64,000 nucleotides of DNA from Acinetobacter nectaris CIP 110549. GTDB taxonomy: Bacteria > Pseudomonadota > Gammaproteobacteria > Pseudomonadales > Moraxellaceae. This document shows positions 1-8,837 of this stretch, in pieces. Every line of letters begins with the position of its first letter. Position 1 is the first letter of the stretch. A program made the translations under genes and the position numbers. The DNA lies in assembly GCF_000488215.1 (NCBI RefSeq), contig NZ_KI530735.1, positions 58,534-122,533 on the forward strand, read 5' to 3'. The notes beneath the pieces are model-generated. The model was given only the letters and a program-made list of their open reading frames with translations, had not been told where the DNA came from and did not search any database.

Positions 1-66
1 TATACCTTTATACCTTTATACCTTTATACCTTTATACCTTTATACCTTTATACCTTTATACCTTTA
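1..66. repeat. 8-bp tandem repeat, unit TATACCTT, eight copies
   Basis: Eight perfect copies of TATACCTT run from the first base to position 64, followed by TA. The array is cut by the window edge, so its full length is unknown. It is non-coding here and lies just beyond the terminator of the PepSY reductase gene. Perfect short repeats of this kind can change copy number by slippage; any effect on a gene to the left cannot be judged from this window. Confidence 0.95.
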
Positions 67-71
67 AGTGT

Positions 72-101
72 AAATAAAAAGTCGAGCAATATTGCCCGAC
101 T
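72..101 (-). terminator. Rho-independent terminator of the PepSY/flavodoxin reductase gene
   Basis: Positions 80-101 form a near-perfect self-complementary stem (AGTCGAGCAAT with ATTGCCCGACT, one G-U pair). On the minus strand it is followed by a T-rich run (complement of the A-rich 71-80). It sits about 20 bases past the stop of the gene at 124-2652. Confidence 0.8.
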
Positions 102-123
102 CTTTTGTAGTCTTTAATCAGAG

Positions 124-2652
124 TTAGTAAACATCTCTACGATAACGATCTGTTTCTCTGAGCTCATCTAGCTTGGCTGCGCCCAAAATATTAATTAAAG
201 TTTGTTCTACATCATGTGCCATTGTATTTATGCTACCACATATATAAATACTGGCATTATTAGCAACCCATTCAATTAATCTTTGTGAATTTTGCTGTAG
301 TTTATGTTGAACATAGCAGCTATCCTCAGAATCTCTAGAGAAGGCAAGATCTAAATGAGTGAGAAAAAAGTTATGTTCTAGAAGTGACTCAAGCTCAGCT
401 TCATAAATAAAGTCTTTTTCACGCTGTCTTTCACCGAAAATTAACCAGTTATTCTGATATCCATAAGATTTCCGCTCTTGAAGTAAACTCATTAGTCCCG
501 CAACTCCAGTACCATTTCCAATCAGAATAATAGGGTTGCTATTATTAGCTAAGTGGAAGCTCTCATTTCTTCTAATACGTAAGTTAATTACATCTCCAAT
601 GTTAGTATGTTTACAGAGCCAACCTGAACCTAGCCCAACTTCTCCCTCTTCTGAAATTTTAAGGCGAACCACAAGTTCTAACTTATTTTGTTTAGGTATG
701 CTTGCAATAGAATATTCACGGTGTGGGAGCGTTGGTAATTGCTTTTCTAAGGTGTCAATCTGAGTATCTTGTAAAATGGTTGAATGCTCTAAACTCTTAT
801 GTTTAAGTACTTTATAAGCATCCATATTATTCAGAGCAATATGATGTTTTGTCATAAAGTTTTGAATTCTTGCTTTAGCATTCATTGGCTGTATTTCGGC
901 AATATCTCCAGCTTGCCAATCAATTGTTTTCGGTGTATCAATTTCTAAAAGATAAATAGGTGCACCTAAACTTCCTACATTAATATGCTTGCGACTAACT
1001 AGAGTACACTCATCAAAAGCATCAAGCATTTTTACAGTTTGTAAGTTCAGTTCAGTTACTTTAGCTAATGCTTGATACCAAGAGGCAATGTCTAGTGTAT
1101 TTGCATCATCTACTTCAATCGTTGGAAATAGAGGATTTGCTTTCTTGTATGAAAGCCAAGCATCAACTTCACGCCCAAACTGACAATAGGTATCTGCATA
1201 TTCTTTAGAGCCTAAAGCCAATACAGCATATTGGGTATTAGATAAATCAAATGAAGTAGGCATAATCTTTTTTACAAAGCTTGTCGCTAAATCAGGAGCT
1301 TCACCTGTACCGTATGTACTTACAATAAATAAGATACGTTTGTACTGCATTAGGTCTTGCTGTGAGATTTTATGAATAGATTTTACGACAACGGATTCTT
1401 TTTGTTCTTGTAAGCTTGAAGATGTTCCCCATGCAAGTTGCTCTGCTGTACCTGTTTGTGACGCATGCACAATAAGCCATGTTGATGAGTCAGGCTTAAC
1501 TTCTTCAGGAGTCGTTATTTGTCGCGCTTGCTCTGTTAGTTTCTTCTGCTTACGTCTTTTTAGGTAGAGTAAAATACCTGTAATAAAGAATAGCGGCATG
1601 GCAAGAGAAGAAAGCATTGCTAAGAAATGCCAAACTGGACCGAAGAAGCTTCCTCTATGTACAGGCAGCATACTAGACATAATCTTCTCATTGAGAGGCT
1701 TGTCTTCATATTTTTTTACAGATTCTAAGGTCTGTGATTCATAGTTATATACTGCGCTGTTTCTAGCTCTTTCGTGTTGAGGTGTAGCATCAAAGAAACT
1801 GAGTTCTACTTGTCCATTTTCTTTTTTAGGTACTGTTAGCGTTAAACTAGAAAAGCCATCTTTATAATCTTTATTAAAGCCAATCCATGCTTCTTGTAAT
1901 GCATGACTAATTTGTAAGTTTGAAGGCTTTACATCTTCTTTGGTTTTTTTGTCATTCGCCATTTGCATTGGCTGTGGTCTGTTGACACCCATGACTTTAA
2001 ACATGCCATCACGCCACCAATCATAAGACCAATATAAGCCTGTCATTGCAAGCATAAGGTAAAATACAATAACCCAAGTACCAACTACGGCATGTAAATC
2101 CCAAAGAAAATTTCGCCCTTTTAATTTTGGTTTAACGAAGAGCCACTGTTTAAGTGAATGTTTTTTAGGCCAACGTAGATAAATACCACTAAGAACAAAA
2201 TAAATAAGCATCAATGCACATGCACCAGTAATCTGGCTGCCAAATGGTCTTTCTAATGTAAGAGTGCGGTGTAAGTTTAAAATAAACTGAAAGAAATCTT
2301 TACCTTTAATTGCAGGTAGAATTTCGGCAGTATAAGGGTTGACCATAAGGTCTAACCCTTTTCGTTCACCATCTTTTTTAATATTTACAATAGAGGATGC
2401 ATCTGCTTCTTGCATAATTGTAATGCTATTAATTTGAAGTTTTGGATCTTGTTGTTTGAGGTGCTGATAAAGCTGGTCTGGTGTGAGCTTGGGAGAGTTT
2501 TCTACTTGAACGACATAGCTTTTTTGATTGAGCCAAGTCAAAATTTGTTGGTCATAGGAGTAAATAGCACCAGTAATACCAATAATGGATAAAATGAGAC
2601 CTGCTGTAATCCCGCAGAACCAATGGAGTTGGAAGAGGGTCTTTTTGAGCAT
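124..2652 (-). CDS. PepSY-TM / flavodoxin / FAD-NADPH reductase fusion, probable iron-related reductase
   Basis: The 842-residue protein begins with a membrane part of the PepSY-associated TM type (helices near residues 10-35, 140-160, 190-215 and 345-365). A flavodoxin-like FMN domain follows (motif HASQTGTAEQLAW, and FIVSTYGTGEAPD). The C-terminal third is a CysJ-type FAD/NAD(P)H reductase (REYSIASIP for FAD, GNGTGVAGLMSLL for nucleotide). Inferred role: moving electrons from NADPH across the inner membrane, perhaps to ferric iron or a siderophore. A TTG at 2700 extends the frame by 16 residues; I prefer the ATG at 2652 because MLKKTLFQLHWF fits the family start, though neither has a good Shine-Dalgarno. 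A Fur-like site lies upstream. Confidence 0.8.
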   Translation of the reverse strand: MLKKTLFQLHWFCGITAGLILSIIGITGAIYSYDQQILTWLNQKSYVVQVENSPKLTPDQLYQHLKQQDPKLQINSITIMQEADASSIVNIKKDGERKGLDLMVNPYTAEILPAIKGKDFFQFILNLHRTLTLERPFGSQITGACALMLIYFVLSGIYLRWPKKHSLKQWLFVKPKLKGRNFLWDLHAVVGTWVIVFYLMLAMTGLYWSYDWWRDGMFKVMGVNRPQPMQMANDKKTKEDVKPSNLQISHALQEAWIGFNKDYKDGFSSLTLTVPKKENGQVELSFFDATPQHERARNSAVYNYESQTLESVKKYEDKPLNEKIMSSMLPVHRGSFFGPVWHFLAMLSSLAMPLFFITGILLYLKRRKQKKLTEQARQITTPEEVKPDSSTWLIVHASQTGTAEQLAWGTSSSLQEQKESVVVKSIHKISQQDLMQYKRILFIVSTYGTGEAPDLATSFVKKIMPTSFDLSNTQYAVLALGSKEYADTYCQFGREVDAWLSYKKANPLFPTIEVDDANTLDIASWYQALAKVTELNLQTVKMLDAFDECTLVSRKHINVGSLGAPIYLLEIDTPKTIDWQAGDIAEIQPMNAKARIQNFMTKHHIALNNMDAYKVLKHKSLEHSTILQDTQIDTLEKQLPTLPHREYSIASIPKQNKLELVVRLKISEEGEVGLGSGWLCKHTNIGDVINLRIRRNESFHLANNSNPIILIGNGTGVAGLMSLLQERKSYGYQNNWLIFGERQREKDFIYEAELESLLEHNFFLTHLDLAFSRDSEDSCYVQHKLQQNSQRLIEWVANNASIYICGSINTMAHDVEQTLINILGAAKLDELRETDRYRRDVY

Positions 2653-2744
2653 AAGTAAATACTGACGATAAATAGTGAGATGATGGATAAATAATCTCAA
2701 GATTATAACGAATTATCATGTTTAAATGCTATTACTTTACATAT

Positions 2745-2763
2745 AGTATTAATTATCATTTAT
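2745..2763 (-). promoter_or_regulatory. Candidate Fur box upstream of the PepSY reductase
   Basis: Read on the minus strand, ATAAATGATAATTAATACT matches the 19-bp E. coli Fur consensus at 12 of 19 positions, including the core AATGATAAT. A second ATGATAAT half-site lies nearer the gene, at about 2711-2718. Iron repression is inferred. Confidence 0.5.
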
Positions 2764-2773
2764 TTTTATATTC

Positions 2774-2803
2774 AAAAAAAAACTCCTTATGAAAAGGAGT
2801 TTG
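2774..2803 (-). terminator. Terminator of the YcxB-family gene
   Basis: The hairpin AAACTCCTT / AAGGAGTTT at about 2780-2802 has loop ATGA. On the minus strand it is followed by a run of T. It lies about a dozen bases after the stop of the gene at 2815-3375. Confidence 0.8.
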
Positions 2804-2814
2804 ATTATTTTTTG

Positions 2815-3375
2815 CTAAATATTTTTTGCTTCGCCAACAGACTCTTTTAAGTGTTTACGAATCGTTGAAAAGGCAAAGTTTTTGCTATCCATACGTTTTG
2901 GTAAAATATAGGCCCCTTGCTGACCTTTTAACTTAAAGTTAACTAATAGAAACTCAGGTGTATCGTACCATTCATACATATCTTTCCAACCTACAGAACC
3001 CACACCTTCTTGTAGGCCAACTTTTTGGCGCATAACTATGCCAGTAGGTTGAACGCCTAATCGAATGCCTTTAATTTCCTGTGCAGGCATTTCATTCATT
3101 TTGCGTTTTACATACCATTCAAGTCCATATTTACGAACAAGAAGATAAATTGCAACGCAGGCGAGTGCAACCCAACAAAAAATAGTTGAATAGTTTTTTA
3201 TTAAAACAATACCTAAAATTGAAAGCAAAACGACAATACCCATAATTGCCCAAGCTTTTATGCCAATTTTATTTGTACTACGCCAAATGGTTAGTTGAGC
3301 ATTTCGTTGTTCTGCTTCAGACACTTCATAACTTACAGGTTGTAAAGTGTATGCATATAAATTTTTAGCTGTCAT
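2815..3375 (-). CDS. YcxB-family membrane protein
   Basis: This 186-residue protein has two adjacent hydrophobic helices near residues 40-62 and 66-82. A soluble C-terminal half carries the pattern of the YcxB domain (GIVMRQKVG...VGWKDMYEWYDTPEFLLVNF...YILPKR). In that family the soluble part often ends in a short region predicted to lie near the membrane; no biochemical function is established. It has its own terminator and lies 67 bases downstream of the yccS-like gene on the same strand, so a shared transcript is possible. Confidence 0.65.
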   Translation of the reverse strand: MTAKNLYAYTLQPVSYEVSEAEQRNAQLTIWRSTNKIGIKAWAIMGIVVLLSILGIVLIKNYSTIFCWVALACVAIYLLVRKYGLEWYVKRKMNEMPAQEIKGIRLGVQPTGIVMRQKVGLQEGVGSVGWKDMYEWYDTPEFLLVNFKLKGQQGAYILPKRMDSKNFAFSTIRKHLKESVGEAKNI

Positions 3376-3442
3376 AGTGGATCTTTACAGATATTAAACT
3401 TTAAAAAGTGTACCATTAATCATGTACATGAGTGAGCATCTT

Positions 3443-5614
3443 TTAAAGAGATGCAAATGCACTGGTATCATCATGTTCGTAGCTTAAACTTTGTTTAAGC
3501 GTTCTAAGTTGCCCTAGAATACCAAACATTAGTGATAATTGCTGTAAAATGATAATTGCGAGTTGATCATTTGTATTATCTTGTGAGAGTCGATCTCTAA
3601 TTGTTTGCAAAACATTTGTGACGGTAAGGTCAGGCATTTCATCATAAAGCAAGACACCTGTAATATCACTGACAGCTTGATCAAGGAGCTTTAGGATATC
3701 TGAGTCTTCTATTTTTTCACGATGTGCACCGAGAGCTGCAATATAACTGAGTAGGGTATGGTTTAGACATAGAAGGTCAAAAGACTGTGTTTTTTTAGCT
3801 GAGTTATAAAAGGGTTCAGTGGCAAGTGTTGAAATTACTGAGGCGAGTTCAGCATCACTATTATGTGCTGTTCTGCGTATAAAGCGATAATCTAAACCAT
3901 TGTTTTTACCATGATGGTATTGTTTAACGACTTCATTTAAATAGTCACACTGTGCTTTAAACGCTTTTTTAATATTTCTTGGAAGCCTGCGAAATTTCCA
4001 GTCAGGAAATATAAACATGACTCCTAACCATGCAAAGAAACATCCAATAACTGTATCTAATATGCGTGGGACAGCTGCTGTATAACCTAAGCCACCATCT
4101 AAATTGAAGTTAATGAGTGCCAAGATCGTAATAAAAGCAGTTGCTTGAGCATATTGTTTACTACGAAGTTCAAAGAATAAAACACCACTGATAATAAGTA
4201 ATAGAAGTTGCCCTTCGGTAGAAGGTACGAAGAATAAAATGCAGAAACCCACTAAAACACCCATAATTGTTCCTAAAATTCTTAGTTTTAGGCGTCGTTT
4301 AGTGGCATTAAAATTTGGTTGGCTGACGAAAAGTGCTGTGAGAAGTATCCAAAAACCATAAGTGATATGTGTTGTTTGAATAAAGATATATGAGATAAAA
4401 AGAACTATAGAAACACGAATAGCGTGTCTAAATAATACTGATTCAGGTGTACAATTTTGCCTAATACGTAAAATAATATCTGAGAAACCTTTCAAATCAT
4501 CATCTTTTAAAAGACTTTCTTGTTGCTCACTCTCAAAAGTAATGGCTTGTTCTGTTTCTAAGTTTTTAAGCTGACTGTCGATAGATTTTAGATTTTTATA
4601 AAGAGAGTAGAGTGCATTTATCCAAAGAGGGTCGCTTGGGTAGTTTTTTCTAAGTCTTTTTAGAGATAGGTTGAGATTATCAAACGCTTGTTTGAAACGA
4701 ATATTGTGCTCGTATTTTGTGCGGTGGCGTATGCTATCACTGAGGTCTTTACATGCTTTACCTTGCAGAGAAAGAATACGTTGAAAACGAAAGATAATAT
4801 CACTATGTTTAAAATGCTCTACCAAAATTTGATAGTCGATATGAGATGAATCCGCACGCTCATGAATGTCTTGCGCAACAAAATAATATTGCAGACTCCG
4901 CCGTGTACTTTTTCTACCTCTATCTCCTTTTAAGCGTGTAAGTAATGAAATTTTCATTTCATTGAAAAGTTGGATCAGCTTGCTATTTTCCATAGAAAGA
5001 TCAATCCAGCTTTGTTTATAACTTTTTTCCGTCATATCGACGTCAAATAAGTTTGCTTTAGCAAAAAGAAAATTTCCTAAAGATGAATAGCTTAAAGCTA
5101 ATTTTTCTTGTACTGGGCGAATTGGAAACAAAAGATAGCTAATTGTAGAAAGTATACCGTACCAAATTGCGCCAATGACGAGTAGTGAGGGTTGAATATA
5201 CCAAGCATCAAATAGATGTACCCCCAACATACTATATACAGAAACCACAAGGCATCCGTAGGAGATTGTTGCATAGCGACGACCCAGTGATCCAAGCAAT
5301 ACCCAAGCAATACATGCAAATAGAAGGCTAATTGCAAATATTACAGGATATGGAAATAGAAGCTGAATGGCACTTGCTGCAATAAAGAAGCCTAAGTATG
5401 TATAGGCTTGATTCATAATACGAATAGTAAAGCGATCATCAATATCGCTTAAGCCTGCTGCAACAACACCTAATGTCAGTGGAATTGTTGCAATTTGGAA
5501 GTTTAGAAAGTATGGGATAAAGGCTGTACCAATAAAGGCAATTGCCATGCGAATATTATAAATTAAAGAAGCCCGATATTTAATTTGCTGAAGACGCTTT
5601 AGCCCAATGTTCAA
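3443..5614 (-). CDS. yccS: YccS/YhfK-type FUSC family inner-membrane protein
   Basis: The 723-residue protein has the two-block FUSC layout. About six N-terminal hydrophobic segments (residues 20-165) are followed by a long soluble helical region (170-390), a second membrane block (395-530) and a soluble tail. The length and the motif SQPNFNATKRRLKLRILGTIMGVLVG match the YccS/YhfK branch, which is related to aromatic-acid efflux proteins such as AaeB. Substrate is unknown. It is transcribed alone or with the YcxB gene below it. It has no efflux membrane-fusion partner next to it, so I do not call it an efflux pump. Confidence 0.75.
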   Translation of the reverse strand: MNIGLKRLQQIKYRASLIYNIRMAIAFIGTAFIPYFLNFQIATIPLTLGVVAAGLSDIDDRFTIRIMNQAYTYLGFFIAASAIQLLFPYPVIFAISLLFACIAWVLLGSLGRRYATISYGCLVVSVYSMLGVHLFDAWYIQPSLLVIGAIWYGILSTISYLLFPIRPVQEKLALSYSSLGNFLFAKANLFDVDMTEKSYKQSWIDLSMENSKLIQLFNEMKISLLTRLKGDRGRKSTRRSLQYYFVAQDIHERADSSHIDYQILVEHFKHSDIIFRFQRILSLQGKACKDLSDSIRHRTKYEHNIRFKQAFDNLNLSLKRLRKNYPSDPLWINALYSLYKNLKSIDSQLKNLETEQAITFESEQQESLLKDDDLKGFSDIILRIRQNCTPESVLFRHAIRVSIVLFISYIFIQTTHITYGFWILLTALFVSQPNFNATKRRLKLRILGTIMGVLVGFCILFFVPSTEGQLLLLIISGVLFFELRSKQYAQATAFITILALINFNLDGGLGYTAAVPRILDTVIGCFFAWLGVMFIFPDWKFRRLPRNIKKAFKAQCDYLNEVVKQYHHGKNNGLDYRFIRRTAHNSDAELASVISTLATEPFYNSAKKTQSFDLLCLNHTLLSYIAALGAHREKIEDSDILKLLDQAVSDITGVLLYDEMPDLTVTNVLQTIRDRLSQDNTNDQLAIIILQQLSLMFGILGQLRTLKQSLSYEHDDTSAFASL

Positions 5615-5673
5615 TGACGTAATTCCTAATAAAAACTTCTTTTAAACGTTAAATAGCATGAACAGTATAACTG

Positions 5674-5698
5674 AAAAAAAGCTAAACGATTCTTTAGA
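5674..5698 (-). terminator. Weak possible terminator after the nitroreductase gene
   Basis: On the minus strand a short stem CTAAA / TTTAG is followed by C and seven T residues. The stem is only five A/T-rich pairs, so this is a weak call; it is placed about 30 bases after the stop codon at 5727. Confidence 0.3.
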
Positions 5699-5726
5699 AA
5701 AGGCTTTAGTAAATATTCGCAGCTTA

Positions 5727-6431
5727 TTATTCACTTAAGAATTTTGTAAAATTTTCGACAGCTTCACGTGGGGTATGAAATGTATTTACAATTGCATTTG
5801 GATCGGCATAACCAAGCGCAACAGTGCAGACAAGCTCTTCATCTTCATGGGCATTTAAAGCATTAAGAACAATGGTATTAAAATGATTCCATGCCGCTTG
5901 AGGACAGGTATCTAGCCCTCTCGCTTTAGCACTAAGCATGATATTTTGAATCATCATTGCAATATCCATTTTTGCACCAATACCCATTATTTTATTTACT
6001 GTAATAAAGATACCTACAGGTGCATCAAAAAACTTAAAGTTTCTTAACTGTTGTGCAGCCATTTTTTCTTTTTCACCACGCTGAATATTTAATAGACTGT
6101 AAAGTCCCCATCCATTTTCACGTCTTCTGTCTATATATGGAGAGATCCATTTTTCAGGATAGTAGGAAAAAGTTTCTTTATAATTATCTTTTAGGGTTGG
6201 GTTTTTAAATATGTCCTCTTGGGTTTGGCAGACACGCTCTACAATCTCATCTCGCTTTCTTCCTGTAACCACATATACTTTCCACGGTTGTGTATTTGTG
6301 CCTGATGGTGCACGTGAAGATACTTCTAAAATGTCATGAATGAGAGCTTGAGGTACTTCTTTATGAGGTAAAAAAGCTCTCACAGAGTGTCTAGAAGTTA
6401 TTATTTCGTCAATATGTTGTAATGTGCTCAT
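5727..6431 (-). CDS. Nitroreductase family oxidoreductase
   Basis: This is a 234-residue FMN-dependent nitroreductase-fold protein. The start has the family signature ITSRHSVRAF followed by APSGTNTQPWKVYVVTG, which contacts FMN. The C-terminal part has LDTCPQAAWNHF and VCTVALGYAD, the usual second FMN/dimer region. These enzymes use NAD(P)H to reduce nitro groups or quinones; the natural substrate cannot be read from sequence. The frame is open up to 6485, but the ATG at 6431 has GAGAG a few bases upstream and gives the usual family N terminus. It stands alone. Confidence 0.8.
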   Translation of the reverse strand: MSTLQHIDEIITSRHSVRAFLPHKEVPQALIHDILEVSSRAPSGTNTQPWKVYVVTGRKRDEIVERVCQTQEDIFKNPTLKDNYKETFSYYPEKWISPYIDRRRENGWGLYSLLNIQRGEKEKMAAQQLRNFKFFDAPVGIFITVNKIMGIGAKMDIAMMIQNIMLSAKARGLDTCPQAAWNHFNTIVLNALNAHEDEELVCTVALGYADPNAIVNTFHTPREAVENFTKFLSE

Positions 6432-7012
6432 TTTTCTCTCAATTATTTCGTTATTACATGGTCTTTTACCTAGTCTAATCGACAATTGGGTATAAATTTA
6501 TGCTTATAAAGAACTTTAATTATTAAAAATTGTTTCAATATTTGTCATTTATATATTGATACTTGTATTTCAAAATTCAGGCTTATATTTTGTTATATAT
6601 ATTTGTTTCATATGTATTTATTTTTAAAATAAACAGTTAATTTTGCATTTTTTAAGAAAAATAAATTTAAGTTTTTTTGTGATTTAAAGTGCTTGTCAAT
6701 TGCTAGAAAGCGTGATCAATGTAAGAAAAAAATTTTGTTTAAAGATTTGTATGCGTATAATTGCGTGTTTTTTACGTTTAAGGTGTTTTTAGATTTCGTA
6801 ATTATTGTTATATATTTATATATATCAATAAGATTTTTTGACCGTGGATTTGGGCACAAAAGAAGTTTAAAAACAGGCTTTCAAATTTTGGCTAAATGTT
6901 TGACGAATACTTTCTGATAGCAAGTAGATCTACAACATATTTTATCGAGTACAGTTCTACGTTTGTTGAGTTGTTGCTAGGTTAGAAGTGACCTTATAAT
7001 GCACTACAAACG
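6432..7012. other. AT-rich intergenic stretch with no supported gene
   Basis: About 580 bases of very AT-rich sequence separate the nitroreductase from the leader of the alanine/glycine symporter. The one open frame here (6693-6917, TTG start, no Shine-Dalgarno) reads as low-complexity and is not accepted. It probably holds the promoters of the two flanking genes. Confidence 0.6.
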
Positions 7013-7058
7013 GCACTAAAGATCATCATTAGAATGAATGTGAGCATTACTTTAGTGC
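7013..7058 (+). promoter_or_regulatory. Long hairpin in the symporter leader
   Basis: GCACTAAAG (7013-7021) and CTTTAGTGC (7050-7058) form a perfect 9-bp stem around a 28-base loop that has its own partial complementarity (CATT / AATG). No T run follows, so it is not an ordinary terminator. It ends 57 bases before the symporter start. It could be a structured mRNA leader or an operator; it resembles no riboswitch I know. Confidence 0.5.
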
Positions 7059-7115
7059 GCCACCTTAGGTATGAATATTTTCGATAGCCACGTTTATATA
7101 AGGACGGATGTCTGA

Positions 7116-8597
7116 ATGAATCAGGAATTAAATGATTTACTCATGGGTTGGATCAACCACTTAAATGATCCACTTTGGGACTTCTTAATTATTTTCCTAC
7201 TGTCTGTGGGGATTATTTATACAATCGCAACAGGTGGTGTACAAATCCGAATGTTCTTAGAAAGTATTCGGGTAATGAAAGGCAGCCGCAACGAAAATGA
7301 AGGCGAAAAAAGACAAGGTCTAACGCCGTTCCAAGCATTTGTAACAGGATTGGCAAGTCGTGTAGGCGTTGGAAATATTGGTGGCGTTGCTATTGCAATT
7401 GCGATAGGTGGTCCGGGTGCAATTTTTTGGATGTGGGTAACAGCACTGGTTGGAATGAGCTCTGCGTTCGTTGAATCTACACTTGCACAGTTGTTTAAAA
7501 TACGTGATCCAAAAAATAAACGTTTCCGTGGTGGCCCTGCGTACTATATTACCAATGGTTTAAAAAGTAAGTCATTCGGTATTATTTTCGCATTAGCTAT
7601 GATTCTTGCTTATGGCTTTGTATTTAACTCTGTACAAGCAAATGCAATGATTGATGCTTCATCTCACGCGTGGGGGTGGGATAAATATAATATTTCAATT
7701 CCTTTAGGCAGTTCTAGTTTCCCAATTTCTTGGGTAGGTCTTGCACTTGTATTTCTTATTGGTATTGCCATTTTTGGTGGTATTAACCGTATTGCACGTT
7801 TTGCTGAGTTATTCGTACCATTAAAGGCAGGTCTATATTTAGGTGTTGCTTTTTATATCGCGATTATTAACTATGAGCAATTGCCTCACTTATTTGGCTT
7901 AATTTTTACAAAAGCATTCCAATTTGATGCAGCAGCAGGTGGCTTCTTCGGTAGCATGGTGTCTATGGCATTAATGCAAGGTGTGAAGCGTGGTCTGTTT
8001 TCGAATGAAGCAGGTATGGGCTCTGCACCAAATGCGGCAGCAGCATCAGATGTACCACATCCAGTAAACCAAGGTCTTGTACAAATGTTAGGTGTATTCG
8101 TAGATACATTTATTGTATGTACAAGTACAGCAATGATTATTTTGATCTCTGGTGCTTATACAGAAAAAGGTTTTATTGGTGTACAGCTTACACAGCGTGC
8201 TTTAGAAAGCCAATTAGGACCTTGGGGCGGTGATTTGCTTGCCTTCTTATTATTCTTGTTCTGCTATTCTGCTATTTTAGGTAACTATGCTTATGCAGAA
8301 GGAAATATGCAGTTTATTAAGAATAACCGTAAGGTCATGTTAATCTTCCGCATATTAGTATTATGTATGGTTTACTTCGGTGCAATTACAAGTGTTCCGC
8401 TTGTATGGGCAATGGCTGACTTGTCTATGGGTATTATGGCGACGCTAAATTTAGCAGCTATTTTACTACTTATGCCATTTGTAATGGTATTGCTCAAAGA
8501 CTATCGTAAGCAGCAAAAAGCAGGTATTAAAGATCCGATCTTTAAATTAGATGATCATCCTGAATTAAAGAAAAAAGTAAAAAGCGATATTTGGTAA
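7116..8597 (+). CDS. Alanine/glycine:cation symporter (AGCS family)
   Basis: The 493-residue protein has about ten or eleven hydrophobic helices. It carries the AGCS family hallmarks: GLASRVGVGNIGGVA near residue 80, FWMWVTALVGMSSAFVESTLAQ, FRGGPAYYI, and LFSNEAGMGSAPNAAAA near residue 297. Members import alanine or glycine with sodium or protons through the inner membrane. A start at ATG 7116 is preceded by AGGAC; the ATG at 7109 is out of frame and closes at once. It is monocistronic, with a strong terminator 10 bases downstream. The hairpin-bearing leader suggests post-transcriptional control. Confidence 0.9.
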   Translation: MNQELNDLLMGWINHLNDPLWDFLIIFLLSVGIIYTIATGGVQIRMFLESIRVMKGSRNENEGEKRQGLTPFQAFVTGLASRVGVGNIGGVAIAIAIGGPGAIFWMWVTALVGMSSAFVESTLAQLFKIRDPKNKRFRGGPAYYITNGLKSKSFGIIFALAMILAYGFVFNSVQANAMIDASSHAWGWDKYNISIPLGSSSFPISWVGLALVFLIGIAIFGGINRIARFAELFVPLKAGLYLGVAFYIAIINYEQLPHLFGLIFTKAFQFDAAAGGFFGSMVSMALMQGVKRGLFSNEAGMGSAPNAAAASDVPHPVNQGLVQMLGVFVDTFIVCTSTAMIILISGAYTEKGFIGVQLTQRALESQLGPWGGDLLAFLLFLFCYSAILGNYAYAEGNMQFIKNNRKVMLIFRILVLCMVYFGAITSVPLVWAMADLSMGIMATLNLAAILLLMPFVMVLLKDYRKQQKAGIKDPIFKLDDHPELKKKVKSDIW

Positions 8598-8600
8598 TAT

Positions 8601-8630
8601 AAAAAAAGCTCCCATAAGGGAGCTTTTTTT
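8601..8630 (+). terminator. Terminator of the AGCS symporter
   Basis: AAAAAAAGCTCCC / GGGAGCTTTTTTT with loop ATAA is a symmetrical hairpin with T runs on both strands. Confidence 0.9.
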
Positions 8631-8706
8631 ATACATGTAGTTATAGATAATTCATTTTTTGGCAAGAAAAGCCTAAAAAACCAAGATCGAACTAGTAAAT
8701 ATCAAT

Positions 8707-8725
8707 GTTATTGATTATTATTCTC
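8707..8725. promoter_or_regulatory. Candidate Fur box 1 upstream of the TonB receptor
   Basis: The reverse complement GAGAATAATAATCAATAAC matches the 19-bp E. coli Fur consensus at 15 of 19 positions. It lies about 115 bases upstream of the receptor start. Confidence 0.65.
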
Positions 8726-8796
8726 AAATAAGAGTTATTTACATAAATACACAGTGCCTTTTGCTTTTAATAAGCAAATTTCTTTACATGATGTTT

Positions 8797-8815
8797 GTAA
8801 ATGATTATCAGTCAA
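8797..8815. promoter_or_regulatory. Candidate Fur box 2 upstream of the TonB receptor
   Basis: GTAAATGATTATCAGTCAA matches the Fur consensus at 12 of 19 positions, with the core AATGATTATCA. It ends 22 bases before the receptor ATG, where it would block transcription or early elongation. Confidence 0.5.
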
Positions 8816-8837
8816 TATTTAAACAGTCGAGCTTTAA

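Noticed and set aside
1..66. CRISPR-like array
   Set aside because: The unit is 8 bases and uninterrupted, with no spacers; it is a simple tandem repeat. No CRISPR array was seen elsewhere.
6693..6917. Plus-strand ORF of 74 codons in the AT-rich gap
   Set aside because: It starts with TTG without a Shine-Dalgarno, its product is low-complexity, and the region is so AT-rich that a hydrophobic open frame is expected by chance.
7013..7115. Glycine riboswitch in the symporter leader
   Set aside because: The conserved tandem aptamer core sequences of that riboswitch were not found.
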